Positions 11,488-24,487 of a stretch of DNA of 64,000 bases are shown piece after piece. Every line of letters starts with the position of its first letter. Positions within the stretch are counted from its first letter, which is position 1. Origin of the DNA: Sarcocystis neurona (Eukaryota > Apicomplexa > Conoidasida > Eucoccidiorida > Sarcocystidae). The notes below the pieces were generated by a model. It was not told the DNA's origin. It did no database searches and saw only the letters and a program-made list of their open reading frames with translations. The stretch spans positions 2,259,226 to 2,323,225 of the forward strand of contig KL647288.1 of NCBI GenBank assembly GCA_000727475.1, given 5' to 3'. Made by a program: the position numbers and the translations under genes.

Positions 11488-14400
11488 ATGGAAGGCGCTG
11501 CCACGGGGTCGTCCCGCTCTACAGGTGGTGCAGTAGCTGCCCTTGCACCTGCAGGTCAATGGAACAGCTGCAGCAGTGGGGGCAATGGAACCTCGTGCAG
11601 AAACCCGAACTTTCTACCTCAGTTTGCCGACGGCCCTCCTCCTAACTTCCCGTCGCAGGCATCCTTTGGCGCTCTCAAGTTATTTGCTGATGCTGCATTC
11701 GAGCTGCAGAGCCGGAAGGGCGGTGCGTGCCCACTGGCGCATGAAATGCTTCGGCTGTTGGACCCCCCTGAGCCGTGCCTCATATGCCTTACGGCGCTCC
11801 ACGCGAAGAACAAAACGATGTATGCTTGCTCACGATTTTTAGTGCGCATAAGCTGTGTAGCGCAATCCCGTATCGCAGTGTTGTACACGTGCACGACGGT
11901 ACGGAGACGCGAGAGCTCGTGTGAACATTCCTGCGTACGTGTGTCCGTACGATAACTGTGCACTCTTACATCATACGCCTATACTGTCGTGTAGCGTTGT
12001 CACAGTTTGGCAGGGTTCATTTGTCGTTATGCCATTATCTCGGTGAAAATGTTGTAAAGACGTGTTGTCGGTTGCGGATGAATACAAGGGTTGCGTGCGT
12101 ACAAGGTACCTTCGGCGTACGCCTAAGAAGCGTATACGGGTCGGGTTCCGCCGAAATTAGCAGGGGAAGACGCTTGGTATTTCTCTTGTAATGACGCGTT
12201 TCCTCATAGAAACTGGAAGGAAAACTTTGTGTGCAAGAGGTGGACTAGCACATCGCCACCCAGCAGCCATGAGTGCCTGTGCTCTATGATGGCCGCGCTT
12301 AGCTATGCGCCGGAGCGGCTGTAAACCCTGAGGGGCGTCCCCTGCGAGTTGATACCACTGTGTAAGGAGGCCTGCCCGCTTTCGTTAGACCTGCGTGCGC
12401 CAGATTCTTTTGGTTTGTGTGCATGACACTGAAGGTCACAAGTCGAGTTGCCCCGTTTGTCATTCCGACGCAACTATTAGCAGAATGCGCTGCCAACTCG
12501 CAGTGACAGATGTGCGATAAAACAGATTTAAGTGCCCTTCTCCCATAAGACCGTATCCCGCACATGGCACTCGCGCAGCGACAGATTTTCCGCTGAAGTG
12601 CTCTGCGTTTACGTGGTAGGTCGTCTGTAGGCGCCTTCCGTGTCTCTTCTGGCATGCTGCGCTTTACGTGTTTGTCACATCCCTAGTGGTGAACTGACTT
12701 CGTGAGCTGAGCGTGAGTGTCCGTTTTATCTACCGAAAAGCGGCGCCTGTGTCATGCACATAGTCTAGGCCCGTCGAGACGGGCACACAACACCCGTTGC
12801 CGACGAGGTTGTCAGGTCCTAAGACTTCTTGTTATCTTCCGCGTGCTTGCTGCAGTATCACGGTGTCCGACGGACTGTGCTGGTGCCGCGTCGCCTCCAC
12901 GCAGCTGCCTCCGGTACCCTCTGCTCCAGACTGTCATTCTGGTTGTCCGCCTGATGATGAGCAATTGAATATAGCGGCCGCGGAGCTGGCTGGATGCTTG
13001 CTGCGCTTGTCGCAGCTGAGCATCACTCGCACGCCTCGGTGAGGTACCGAAGTGACGGCAAGCGTATGACGAGAGTAAAAATATGTGCAACTATCAAAGG
13101 AAGAGATCAGAAGGTCGCGAGTTTTATGCGGTTGCACAGAACTGCGCGCTGGTTCTCCCCACTCAAGTCTGAACACTGTGCCCCGTGATAATTCGCAGCG
13201 TAGGTGCTTACCCTCTTACGTCGTAGCAACTCAGCAGTCGTGTACGCCTTTCTAGGGTTTCGAAGCCGTCTGCCATGAAAGGGGTTGCACTGGGCCGCGA
13301 AAGAGCCTAGTGAAAGCTCCGGATGGCGCACTGTAATATGCAGCGCGCCGACGGTTGTTAGAGTTCCGGTGCGTACTTGGTTCGTTTCCACCGGTGCGTG
13401 GCCGCGGTGTACTTTCTGCGCTGGCGCGTCACGGTGTTTGCATGTGCTGACAGAAGGTGCGGCGATGTTGATGATGTCATCCCTGTCAGTGGTAGTCAGG
13501 CAGCTGTCCTCTGCTGGCAACCTTAGACGATGCTGGTGTTCTTGCTGTGCGTAGCTATTGATCTGTTAACTCAGCCCAGCGAACCTGCGCCGACAAGTTT
13601 GCTTATCCTAGCTGTTGAAGCCGTGGTGGTTTGGGCTTCTGAGCAACCCTACTAGAGCGACACCTGATATGTTGCCATGTTGTGTTCGTCTTCCTGCTGT
13701 GTGTTTGGCCGGCCAGAGGCAAGCACATCATACTATGCAGAGCCTTCTACATCCTCTCGCGCGACTGCAAGGCCATCGCCCGTGCACTGCAGGCTCAGCA
13801 GCGGCCTGAGGTAAGCACATCTCTGCCGCAGAGGACGCCACTCGAGCTTGCAGCAGTTATCTACAGATTTCAAAAGGTTGCTAGACACGCTGCGCACGTG
13901 CCGCCCGTGTAAGTTCCCCGGAAAATTATGTGTGCACCTGTGTGTCGACGACATTGCACGTTGCTGTACTTAACGCGGACAAAGCCTTGGGGTGGCGACA
14001 CTGGCGTGTGCATCACGCATTAGCACATGCAGTCTCCTGAGATTGACTGGCTGTTTTAGCCACAACGCTGATGTCAAAACATGTGACGGGCTGGTGGTAT
14101 CCCACTATACGTATAAGAAATGTGCTGGTAAAAATGTGAGTGGATGCGTTTTTGCATGTCCGTAGTTATTTTTCCGACGCAGCACGTTATTATGTTATCG
14201 CAGGTAGAATGGCCACCATCGCCACGACTCGGCCCGTGTCACCTGTAGTTACGAAATCAGCTGGTGGAAGGGAAACTTGCGATAAGTGAAACAATTAAGG
14301 TACAGTTGCCGTGTTCAGCAGTTCCTGCTGGTACCGTTGGTAAATTACGATGGTGCCCTTGACCTCAGCGCTTTTCTGATGTGGCCAGGTCATCTTCCCC

Positions 14401-17400
14401 ATGTGGGCAGAGGGAGCCGCCACGTCTGCCGTGCAGCAGCCGCAGCAGCCATTACAGCAACAGCATCCGACTGCCCAGCAACAGCAGTCCCGTGTTCACG
14501 AGGCAAGCCAGCAGCGACAGCAAGCGACATACCCTCCGGAGCAGCTGCGAACAAACCCGGCGTATCATCAGCAAGACAAGCATGCATTCCACGCTCACCA
14601 GCCGCACACAGAAGCTGCGTCCCACCCACCACAGCGTGTTGGCGCTTTACAGCATAGTACTGCCACTATATACCAGCAGCATACTCACGGGAGCCATCTC
14701 CCGGCTGGGCAACAGCGACAGGGGCACTACCTGGATCAGGAGGAGTCGCCGGAGCATCAGCTGCCAACGCATCGAGCTCAGCTGCAACGACGACCCTCAC
14801 AACAGCAACCAGAGCAGCAGCATCTGCCACAGCAGCAACTCCAGGACCAACCGCAGCTGTTGCGGGGTGAGCAATCGGATTCTGCGACGGCATTGTCACC
14901 GCAGCGCCATCGCGACTGGCAGGGATCTGGTCAGCGACACCGCGGCGTCAGAGATGACAGGTCGCAACATGAACAGCAGCAGCCGCAGGTTTGTGGGAGT
15001 GCAGTGGATCAGCTCGCTGTACCGTGCAAGCAGCAAGAACAGCAGCAATTTCATGAGGACCAGGCGCGTGAGGGAGCCTCGAACGCTCCAGTCGACAGTC
15101 TTGAAGAGAATTCGGTTGCTGGCAGCGGCCCCCAGCGCCAGCCCGGTGTGCTGCCTACGTATCGCAGTGAGTTCTTCACTCAGACACCGTAATGTACAGC
15201 TACTAGCGTTTCATTAAAGGGGTAACGCGTATAGTGGAGGAACCGCTGAAGCCATTTGCGTTGCATGGTGTGCTTTGGGGGCGTATGCTCCCAGAGTGTA
15301 CAACTCTTAGCGATGCCTTTCACTACGACAAGTGCCCAATCAGAGCAGCGCAAAGCATTCGCGCGAACCAGTCTGCTTTGAACCAGCGAGCGAGAGATGT
15401 GTGCCTTCCTGTGCACGACAGGACGGCTTCAGTCACGCCAAAGGTCGGCGTGTCCCTAGAAATTAGGCCGGCGTGCTAGAAGCAGTGGTCAGCTCCCCTT
15501 TGCAAGTGTTGGCTACGTGCTCACAAACTCGCCTCGGCTTGAGCGTGCCTGAGTGCAGAATTTGGTATACACGATGCTGCTTTGTGTCCATATGTGTACG
15601 CTGACGCCGTTCACATTTACTGGACGTTTTTACGACGGCAGATGTGGTACCCCGTACGGAGCTCGGACGTGGTTGTGGGGGTGCCCCTTTGGAGTATGTG
15701 GCATCTGCACGCAAATGGTGGTGTAATTGCGAAACTTCCGATCTCGACTTGTTCTGCCAGGTGTCTGGTTTGTTCTGCATTGCACACCAACCGAATAGGC
15801 GCTGTGACAGATATCGTAGCCGAGGAAGTCGCTTTCGACTCTTGGCCTTTTCATGTGTCAAAGGCTCACGGCAGGCGACGGCGAGCAGCTCTGCAACTGT
15901 TGTTTCAGGCGCCCCCTATCCGCCCAGTCGGTCTCACAGCGTGCAACAGCAGCGCGCGCAGCACGTCGTGCGGGCACCCTTAGGCGGAGAGTCGTTTATC
16001 CCTATAGAGGATCTCACGGCGTATGTGGCGAAGTGGACGATTCGCGCGCGAGTGGATGTCAAGTACGTCCTTTATTACTCTTCTGCGTACGCCGGGCTTG
16101 CTACGTCTCGATATACAGGAGTAGGATCCATTCTCATCGCAACTGTGTATGCTAAAATTCGATTCCTCTTTGTACTCACCTCCCAAGTCGTATTGACTCG
16201 GTCGCTGTAATTGCTTACTAGGACTTTGTTCGATAGGCGACATCACAACATTGAAGAGTCCTGACGCCTTATTTGCCGGGGTATCTCGTCTTGCAGTTAT
16301 TACTTGACCCGCTTAGTAAGAGTTGTTTTGACGGTGCCGCCGGTTTTAGTGGCCACGTAGAGGGATGCCCTTGCTCTGGAACGGAGGGCATGCTCCAGAT
16401 GAAAAAGGCCCCGACTGTATGCGGTACACTGTGTTCCGTTTTCAGGGGCGACATTCGGAAGTACAGCAACGCTCGTGGACCTGGCCAGCTTTTCAACGTG
16501 GAACTGAAAGACAAAAGCGTAAGCCACTGTGCCAGCTTCCGTAGTTCGTTGAAAGAAGGTCGCACGCCGGAGCGTTGCACTATTCTTAATCGTGCGTCAG
16601 CGGCGCACCAGGTTTAGTTGCCCAGATTTGCAGATGCTAATTTCCGGCGCGAGCAGGCGGATAAATTGAATGGTCTACGTGTCTCCTTGTGTAGCCGACG
16701 CAAGCGGTAGACAGCGAAAAGGATACTTGTATGTGGATGTGGCTCTCTTATCCTTTAGGGCGAAATTCGGGCAACCTTCTTCAACGCCGCAGTGGATCGC
16801 TGGTTCAATGTCCTGCAAGAAGGAAAGGTATCTATTTGTCATTCTTCAGCACAACACGAAACTGGTGCTTAGTGGCGAATATCGGTATTCACGTCACGCC
16901 GCGTCAGGTAGCGCAAACTGCGTACTACGCCTCACAGTTACACGGATGACTGTTTTTCTGTGTCACTAAGGAAGCGCTTCCGGCTTAGTACGCTGAGGCG
17001 GCGTCTGCTAGCCATTGGTCACAGAGAGGCCTCTCTCGTATGTAATGGCACAGTGAACACCCGACACTATACACTTAACGTAACCTGCATGTGATTCTAG
17101 CGGCTGTACCGCCCCTAACCTTGGTAGTAGCCTTACGGAAAGGTGTCTGTAGGGAGCTGCGCATGTGTTTCACTTGATTCGTTTGTCGCCCAACTCTTTC
17201 ATTGGAAGAAAAGTGAAATTTTGCACCGAATCATTGCTGACACGGCTAATTGTGACAGTTGGCCGACCGGCGCAGCAGGAAGATGCGTGCAAATCTGCAA
17301 GACGCACGTCTTGAAGGGAGCCTTCCTGGTGGTATTAACGTTTCTGTTGGTGGAAAGGCTCGCATTGTGTGCATCAACAAGGTTTATTACTTCCGAGGTG

Positions 17401-20400
17401 GGGCGGTGAAGGCGAAGAATCCGCGCTTCAACACGACGCGACATAACTACGAAATCACGTTCGACGAGAAATCGTCCATATTGGAGACGCAAGATGAAGG
17501 AGATATCCCGAGTTTCAGGTTTGCGCCCCCCATAGACGATCGTGCATGACTTCGGTACTCACTGAAGTGCCCCGCAGAGGCCGTGCACGTACACGTACGG
17601 CTGTACACTGGTAGGTGGGCTCCGACACCGAGGTTAACCGGGGAGACCTCTCTCCCGGGAAAGATACGCCTTACGGAGGGCAGTCACGCACAACCGAGCT
17701 GACGACCCTGTGGTACATACACGTCATGATAAGGACTCGGGTTTCTTGCGAGTTGGGGTCGCTGAATCTGTTACAGCTCGGGCACCGTGGATATCAGAAA
17801 AATTGATGCGATGCAAGAGATGAATGCAACCATCAGTATGACGGCGGTTGTCCACGACTACCGACCTATGCAGTCCATCACGATTAAGGTAAGATGACGA
17901 GGTCTCTGCTGCACAACAAATCACGGCGTATTCAACTGTGCTTCGAAAGAAGTGACCACCTAGATCTTGCCATACCGGAATCCACTTTGTTGCATGCAGC
18001 TGAGGTTTTCAAAGGTCTAGTTTCTGTCGAAAAGCTCCTTGCAGAGAGAGACAAGACCCTGAGGGTACGCAGACCGAGTGGGCACTATATGTCTCTCTGC
18101 AAATGCCATCTTGCAAGTACGCGACAGATGTCGGATCTACGTGGTCATGATACGGTGCCAGTATCCAAAACGCGTTGACAGTTGTTGAACTTGCAGTCTC
18201 ACACGTGCTCCGAAGCAGTTACTACTTTCTGCGTTGTGCACAGAGGGGTCAGAGCTCACCGACTGGCGTGCTGCACTCGTGTTCGGACTGGATACACTTT
18301 TTGTACAGGCCACCGGGCAGCTTAAGCCAAAGCGTGATGTTTACCTGGTTGACGAGAGCAGATTGTCCATATGCTTAACCCTGTGGGGCGATAAAGCTAA
18401 GGAAATTCTAGAAGACCAGCTGGCTCGACGACCGATTGTTTTTTTCAAAAGTACGGAGTTCCTTGTTATTGTGCGCAGATGTATTAGTGCATTGTCCTCT
18501 TCCAGAAGCTAGGTTATTTCAGATACAAGGGTCATTCTCTGACAGCGACACCTGGGCACCTCTGTGATTCGTGCCCCTTGAAGCCATGGATTCGGATAAG
18601 CGCCATAGATTGCTGCCGATGCATTTCCGGCGATACTTCTGTGAAATGCTTATCTGCCTGCGTTGGATAATTGTTTGTACAGCCATTGATACTTCGAGCC
18701 GCCAATATCCAGTGATAGTGTAAGGCAAAGACGCAGCACACGCGCAGAAAGATGAATCCGGAGCCCGCGCTCGTACGCAGTATCGAGCCACAGCTATAAC
18801 TGGGCATTGTAGGCGTTTGTGCGGCGGTGTGCTTGTGCAAGTGCTAAATATGAATGCATGTGGAGCGCACAGTGGTACGCGGGCGTGAAGAAAGGGCCTC
18901 GCATGCAAGTGTGACGAAGATACCCTTGCGCTCGGGCCTTGAGGTCTTGTGCACGAAGATTTTGCTTTAGTTTCTTCTTCGTCCGAGCGGTAGCACGCTA
19001 GAACAAGTATATTATGAGGAGACGTACACGTCTGTTGTGGTCTTGATTGTGCACAGACAACGTGCGAAACGTTTTCGGCGTATGCTCGTGTGTGCGCTGG
19101 TACAGATATCAAAGTGGGCGACTGGAATGGAAAAAAACTGGACTCACAGGCCAGCACGAGAATTGAGCTATACCCTAGTAGCGATCGCGCCACGGCATTG
19201 CAAGAATGGTGGAACCGCGTAAGAACCCATGCGCGACGGTGCTAAGTGCTTTTTCCAGTTGCGAGAGAAGTTGAACGGTGGTAATATTTTTCCCGCAGGG
19301 AAAGGTTTTGCTTCGATAAAGACCGTCGAGCAATCACTGGTTTAGCGACGGTAATTCTCTTTTTTCGGGGCGCTGATCTGTCTATCACGCCTGTTCTCCC
19401 TTTCGCAAGGTGCTGCTGAGATCGCTCAACTAACGGTTTTGACCCAGGTGTGCGTGACACGCGCTGCTTTATTTTGGTTGTGCGGCGGTGTCTTGGTCCT
19501 AGGAGGGGTGCACACAGTTGGCGTTTCAAATGGTCTCCAGTGGCAGCGGCGCAGCCGTAGGCCGGAAGGAGGTACTGAAGACGCTTGAGCAGATTGGGCG
19601 AGAAGCAGTGCAAATGGATCCGTCTGTGAGTAAGTCCGGTAGACGGTGCAGTGTAACGGAAGGTGTGTGTCCTGCTCGGCATCTGGCCTTTTCCCTTTGT
19701 GGATGCGCAGCATTTGAAATTGGAGTGTATAGCAATGGATCGTGTAGTCTGTGAAGAGCAGGACAATGCAGTTGAGCTGTTCGAAAGCTAGACAACCACT
19801 TCAGAATGGCAAGACACGCCAGTGCAATCAAGGGGACACGCGGTAAGTAATGGGCCCTGTGATACGTGCCACTGGCGAGAAAGCCACGATTGCAGCTACG
19901 CGGGTCTGTGTTGTTCTGTTGTGCAGTCGCAGATAAGGGAGTTTACTTTTCCTGCGCCGCACTGCTAGAGCGAGTGTCTGACGAGCGCTTCTCTTGGCCG
20001 TAAGGTGGTTGTACCTGGTGACGGAAAAGCTTTGCTGATTCGCACGTGACGCGCGTGTCGCTACTCTAGTCGGTCCTGCACAGTACGGCTGAGGTTGGAT
20101 GTTTTCTCTCCTTTCTGCGTTAGCGACAAATCGTTGTGGCACTTCAGCAGTAGGGCAAAGGAGGTGTCGGGCCGCTCCCCACGTATTGTACGTGACTGCA
20201 AGTTCGGGTCTGTCAGGATGTCCTTGCCTTGCTATTTGCCCGTGAGGAGCTCGTTCACACCTTAATCTTGGATGCATAGCGAGACTGCTGTGCACGCACA
20301 TAAGAACCGGCTAGTGCTAATTCATGCGTTAGCTGTTTCGCGGAAATTTTCGTCCCGGCGCTCTTTTCGCCGGAGCGTCGCTCTGGAGTAAGTTGACATC

Positions 20401-21748
20401 GCCACAAAGCAGCATGTATTTCCGTGAGAATTGAATGGAGTTGTTTTGTGCTTCGCTTACTGAAATTGTTGGCTCGCTGCAGACGGTGCTGTGCATGTGA
20501 TCTTTACCAGGCATGACAGTGGAGGTAGGTAGTAAGGTTCGTAAGGTACTCCCCAGAGTGCTTACAGACAACGCAGTCTATTCGTGTACGGAGTTGTCCA
20601 CAAGCTGAAAAGCCGATTTTCTGACTTTCCTCGACAGTACAGGGGTTGTCGGTGTTCACTGCGGTTTCTTTTGCGCTCTGGCGAACCCAGGGCCTGCCCC
20701 GAGTGTCGGAAGAAGATGGTGGAGACCGTGGCACATATCTGGTCGTGCGCAAACTGTGGTCGGCAGTTTGATCAGCCAAATCACACGTATATGTTGAATA
20801 TCATGCTGATGGATACGACTGGCTCTTTGCGGTGCACCTGCATGGGCGAGAAGGCCGAAGAGGTTATGGGTTTCGTCAAGGCAGAAACGTTGCTGCTGCT
20901 GCAAGATCATCAGTCTCTTGATGAACAAGGTCGATCTTTCAACGACATTTTCGCGGACGTAAACCTTGAGGTGAGGAACGCTTATAGTACGCATTGCCCC
21001 GCATTTTCATAACATCGATGGCCACTTATGCAGGTTTCACGGAATATGAGATTTCTTTCGGACGCAACCATGCGCGAGTCTGACTTTTGTACTGTAGGCC
21101 TGAACGTACGAATATTGAAGGTTGTCGTTGTTCGAGCGGTGGCTGCTTGTAGAAAAGACAAAATATAATTCGAAACATTTGAAGAGGTTTTAATGAAGCT
21201 GCGGAACCGCGCTCGAGGGCGGGGCGGCGGGGTGCAAGAGGCCTACACGCACGCTTAGAGAAGTATTCTCCAGTACATGATACTACCACGTTCGACATCG
21301 TTGAAAAATTCCAGGGATCTGCAGTATCCACGAATTTACGTTTATACTGATTATCGCGTGTAGTGAAGAGCTGATAGAAGTGGGTACAGATGCTTATTGC
21401 TGCGTCGCATGTAGATGAAGGCGTATTTACAGCGTTTGGTGGACATCTACAGGAGCAGATCTGGGAGTGTAATTCTTCCTTTTATAAGGTTGAACGTGCT
21501 AGATATGGCGCGCGCGCGGCGTCCCGGTTAAAACTGATTGTTCTAGTTGTGTTTTTGACTTGTGCGTTTGTAATCAGGAGTGGATCTTCCGCGTCTGTTC
21601 AAAAAATGATACTTACATGGACGAAATGCGGTTAAAGCACAGAGTCGTCGCCGTGACTCCGCTTTTTCGTCGCGTCGGTGATCAGACTCGCCACCGGCTC
21701 AATTTTATCCGCAACACGTTCGCTCACTTCCGTGTTCCGTGCCCCTGA
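11488..21748 (+). CDS. RPA1: Replication protein A large subunit (RPA1/RPA70), 15 exons
   Basis: Binds single-stranded DNA in replication and repair. Exons: 11488-11819, 12856-13038, 13717-13810, 14389-15166, 15909-16062, 16446-16518, 16759-16827, 17382-17518, 17777-17888, 18309-18450, 19106-19218, 19518-19629, 19927-19999, 20691-20970, 21578-21748; all phases agree and give 940 residues. Exons 1-3 carry the N-terminal RPA70N fold (TVSDGLCWC, then GKHIILCRAFYILSRDC). Exon 4 is a Gln-rich linker of about 260 residues. Exons 5-8 form DBD-A (YVAKWTIRARVDVK, DIRKYSNARGPGQLFNVEL, KVYYFRGG). Exons 9-12 form DBD-B (LTLWGDKA, VGDWNGKKLDSQ). Exons 13-15 form DBD-C with a four-cysteine zinc ribbon (CPEC, CANC) and the helical tail (YMDEMRLKH). 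The ATG at 11488 is the first that fits the family; an upstream in-frame ATG at 11338 is less likely. The protein is longer than human RPA70 because of the linker. Confidence 0.93.
14431..15060 (+). repeat. CAG-rich low-complexity tract in RPA1 exon 4
   Basis: Interrupted CAG/CAA repeats encode the poly-Gln linker of RPA1. All three plus-strand frames are open for long distances here (Gln-, Ser- and Ala-rich readings). The Gln frame is chosen because only it splices in phase to both neighbouring RPA1 exons. Confidence 0.8.
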
Positions 21749-24487
21749 TCCTTCAGTAAATTGGGTCAAATGTTGTGAGAGTACGTGCCAAAAGCAAGGC
21801 TGCGCTGGCGTTCAGTGATGTGGCCTCTCCAAACACTTCTTGGCGTCCAAACGCCTTTCCATAGCAACAGCGCTGCGGTGGGGTGGCTGGGAGACATGCC
21901 GCGATGCGCAGGGTATGTGGTGGGTACACAACTGGAATATAGGAAAGAAGCACTTTTGGTAGACGGTGTTCCTTGGTCATCAGCCGTCTGACGTGCAGAA
22001 CGTCTGTTGGGATGAATGGGGGAAGGAACTGCAGAATTCTTTTAGCTGGAGAGCTGCGTGCACTGCCTACGCAGGATGCGTTCTTTCTTTGACGAGTGAC
22101 GTGCATGTGGATGATTGTGTCGAAGCGAATGCGGAACAGGAGTGGCTCACTGAAGTTCGTGGTACGAGTGGTCAAACCTGGCAGCTGGAAGTGTGGACAG
22201 GAAAATACAACTTGAAATTGAAAGCTGTATCTGTTAGATATGACGTTCCGCAGAACACGAGTTTTTGACTGATGTAGCTGCCCTATTTTGACAGTGGACA
22301 GCCCTCCCACCCAGGTGTTTTATTTTGCGAGTATTTCGCGAGGCAGTCTTCAGCGGGATTGCTTGACCTGGGTTGAACAACTGGGTTGTCCACGCACGTC
22401 AGTGGAGTGTTGTACGTGTCATGGTAATCCCAGTGAAGCAAGTAGAGATTTCAGATGCTGCACGGCAACTCTGCATATTCAGGTCCTCATACGCGGAAGC
22501 CTGCCTACCACGTCACGTCTTTGTCTCGTTGCTACCTCTAAGCTGCGAGTGTCAGTCGCCTTTTTTCACGTGCATACCTCCTTCCAGGAGAACCACGGTA
22601 CAGGCTCGGAAATTTAAGAAAATTCACGTAGGGCTGGGCTGGAAGACAATGTGTAGCGGAAGGTTCCGATGAGCACAATGACGACTTCTGGTTTTTCACG
22701 CAGCATTGTGTGTGGCGTAGGCTGTTCTGCACAAGAATGAATCGTCCGCAATTGCGGTACGGCGTAGCACAGTTACCACGCATGACTGGGGCTAGGCGAG
22801 GCATCGTCTACCCAGAACGTCCGAAAGAAGAGCGGAACCCTTCATTCAAAAGTACTTGAAATGCGTATCTCCTTGTGCACTGGTGATGTACGATTGGGCT
22901 CCCTCCTGTCATACGTAGTACTCAGCTTTGATCGCAGGAAGACAGCCTTTGCCCTTGTGGGGTGGATACGTGTAACCAGGCACACTTCCAGGACGCGAAG
23001 CCCTCACCTTGGCGCTGCGCGCTTACGCAGTGGCAACCGCTGCACGAGAGAAGCTAAAAGGCTTTTGTATCGAATTAAGAGTCATAAAACCACCTGTACC
23101 TTACTAGTACACATATGTGAAAAAAATCCTCGCGAAAAGGACTTGCAGAACTGCATTTGCCAGTGATTTGCCCGTGATGAGCACTCGTGACAGCGTCGGA
23201 AGCAGAAGGGTCGCCAAACTGAGTACAAGTCATACGCGTACTGCACGTTTTTTCTCTCCACTCCTATGCGTTGTCCTGTTTCCGCGTTGGCATACAGTCG
23301 GGGCTTCTCAAAGTTGTACCGCTTCCCCTGCAGGAATGTACAGCAAATGCAGTAGCGTGCTGTAACGTACACGCCCGCAGTTTTTGAACGCAGACCTTCA
23401 CCGCGCTTGCATGCCACTAGGCATCGTTGATGATTTCCGGAGCGCGAGCTATCTTCCTGCAGCCCGGCTTGAGTGTACAATCTTTGGTTAAAAAACGGGC
23501 GGGTGATGAGACGCTTCTTCACTTCACCTGCGCGCACTGGTTCGTCGTGCCCCTGTACACACTAAGGAAAAATCATGTTTTCACATAAGCACAGCGCACC
23601 CTCAGTAAAACGGCGACGCACTATTGTACTCGAGCAGGATGTAGTCCTACGACATGGGCCACACAAGAGCAGAGTGTGTGGAAGGATCTTTCGATACGCT
23701 CTGGGGCCGCTAGCAAGGCCTCTAAAGCAGATACTGCGGTCCTCCCGTGAAGAGGTCACATCATATGTCGAGGTGCTACGTGGTGCAAATTATTCATAAA
23801 GCGGTTGTTTCCACTATGCAGTCTTTCTACGACCCATTCTTCGCATGTGCAGTAGGAGGGGTGTCACGAGCACTGACGTTACTCCGGGAAGACCTGCCAC
23901 ACAAGGTGGCGATAACGATCCCTTCGTAAGCACGTGAACGGCCGCTTCTAGTCGGAAATACGTATGTAATCTTGCTGCGCAGCTTGCGTCGCCCACACTG
24001 ACAAAGAGTCGATGGCGTGTGTGAATGTGTACGTACGCGTAGGGCCGTGTACGCGGGGTGGGCACACACAACGTGCTTGCGCGCAACTAGCCAACACCGC
24101 CAGCCCCCGTCTCTTCCCCAGTGTAGAAGCGCGGTGGTGAACACCCTCATTCACAGTTTACGCAGAATGGTCAGCCCACGCGTGCTCGCACGAGCGAACT
24201 GACAAAACACTTAGTGTGCATTCTTCCTGGTGAAGTGAACTCCCTATGGGAGCCTGCTGGCAGTAACGCATTGGTGGCCACGAGGGCGAAGATGCGCATG
24301 CACGACAATGATTTGAGCTTGAATGCTACACAATCTTTTGTATCGTTGCACTTCCACATACTTCCACACCCAGCGTGTGCAGGAGGCCTTATTTATGGTT
24401 CCAGTTTAACACTAACGACCCAGTCGTCCGTGGGAAACTGTGTGTTTGAATTCCTGATGGGTAGATTGAACCAGCTTCTCGCTCGTG
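21749..24487. other. Spacer between RPA1 and P5CR
   Basis: Contains only short open frames without family signal. An ATG-started 74-codon frame at 23577-23799 is basic and could be a leader ORF or chance. The region presumably holds the RPA1 3' UTR and the P5CR promoter and 5' UTR. Confidence 0.5.

Noticed and set aside
13811..13908. Extension of RPA1 exon 3 to the GTAAGT donor at 13909
   Set aside because: It would leave phase 2, and no acceptor before the Gln-rich exon fits. Ending at the GTAAGC donor at 13811 gives phase 0 and a clean join to 14389.
14381..15217. Ser-rich 278-codon and minus-strand Ala-rich frames over the CAG tract
   Set aside because: They are alternative readings of the same trinucleotide repeat; only the Gln-rich frame is in phase with RPA1 exons 3 and 5.
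18519..19193. 224-codon minus-strand open frame
   Set aside because: It lies inside RPA1 introns and runs antisense to the GDWNGKKL exon; no family signal.
21950..22268. Second possible terminal exon for RPA1 (EWLTEV... KLKAVSV)
   Set aside because: It begins like the true last exon after an AG acceptor, but it does not align with the RPA1 tail, whereas 21578-21748 does (FRVCSKNDTYMDEMRLKH).
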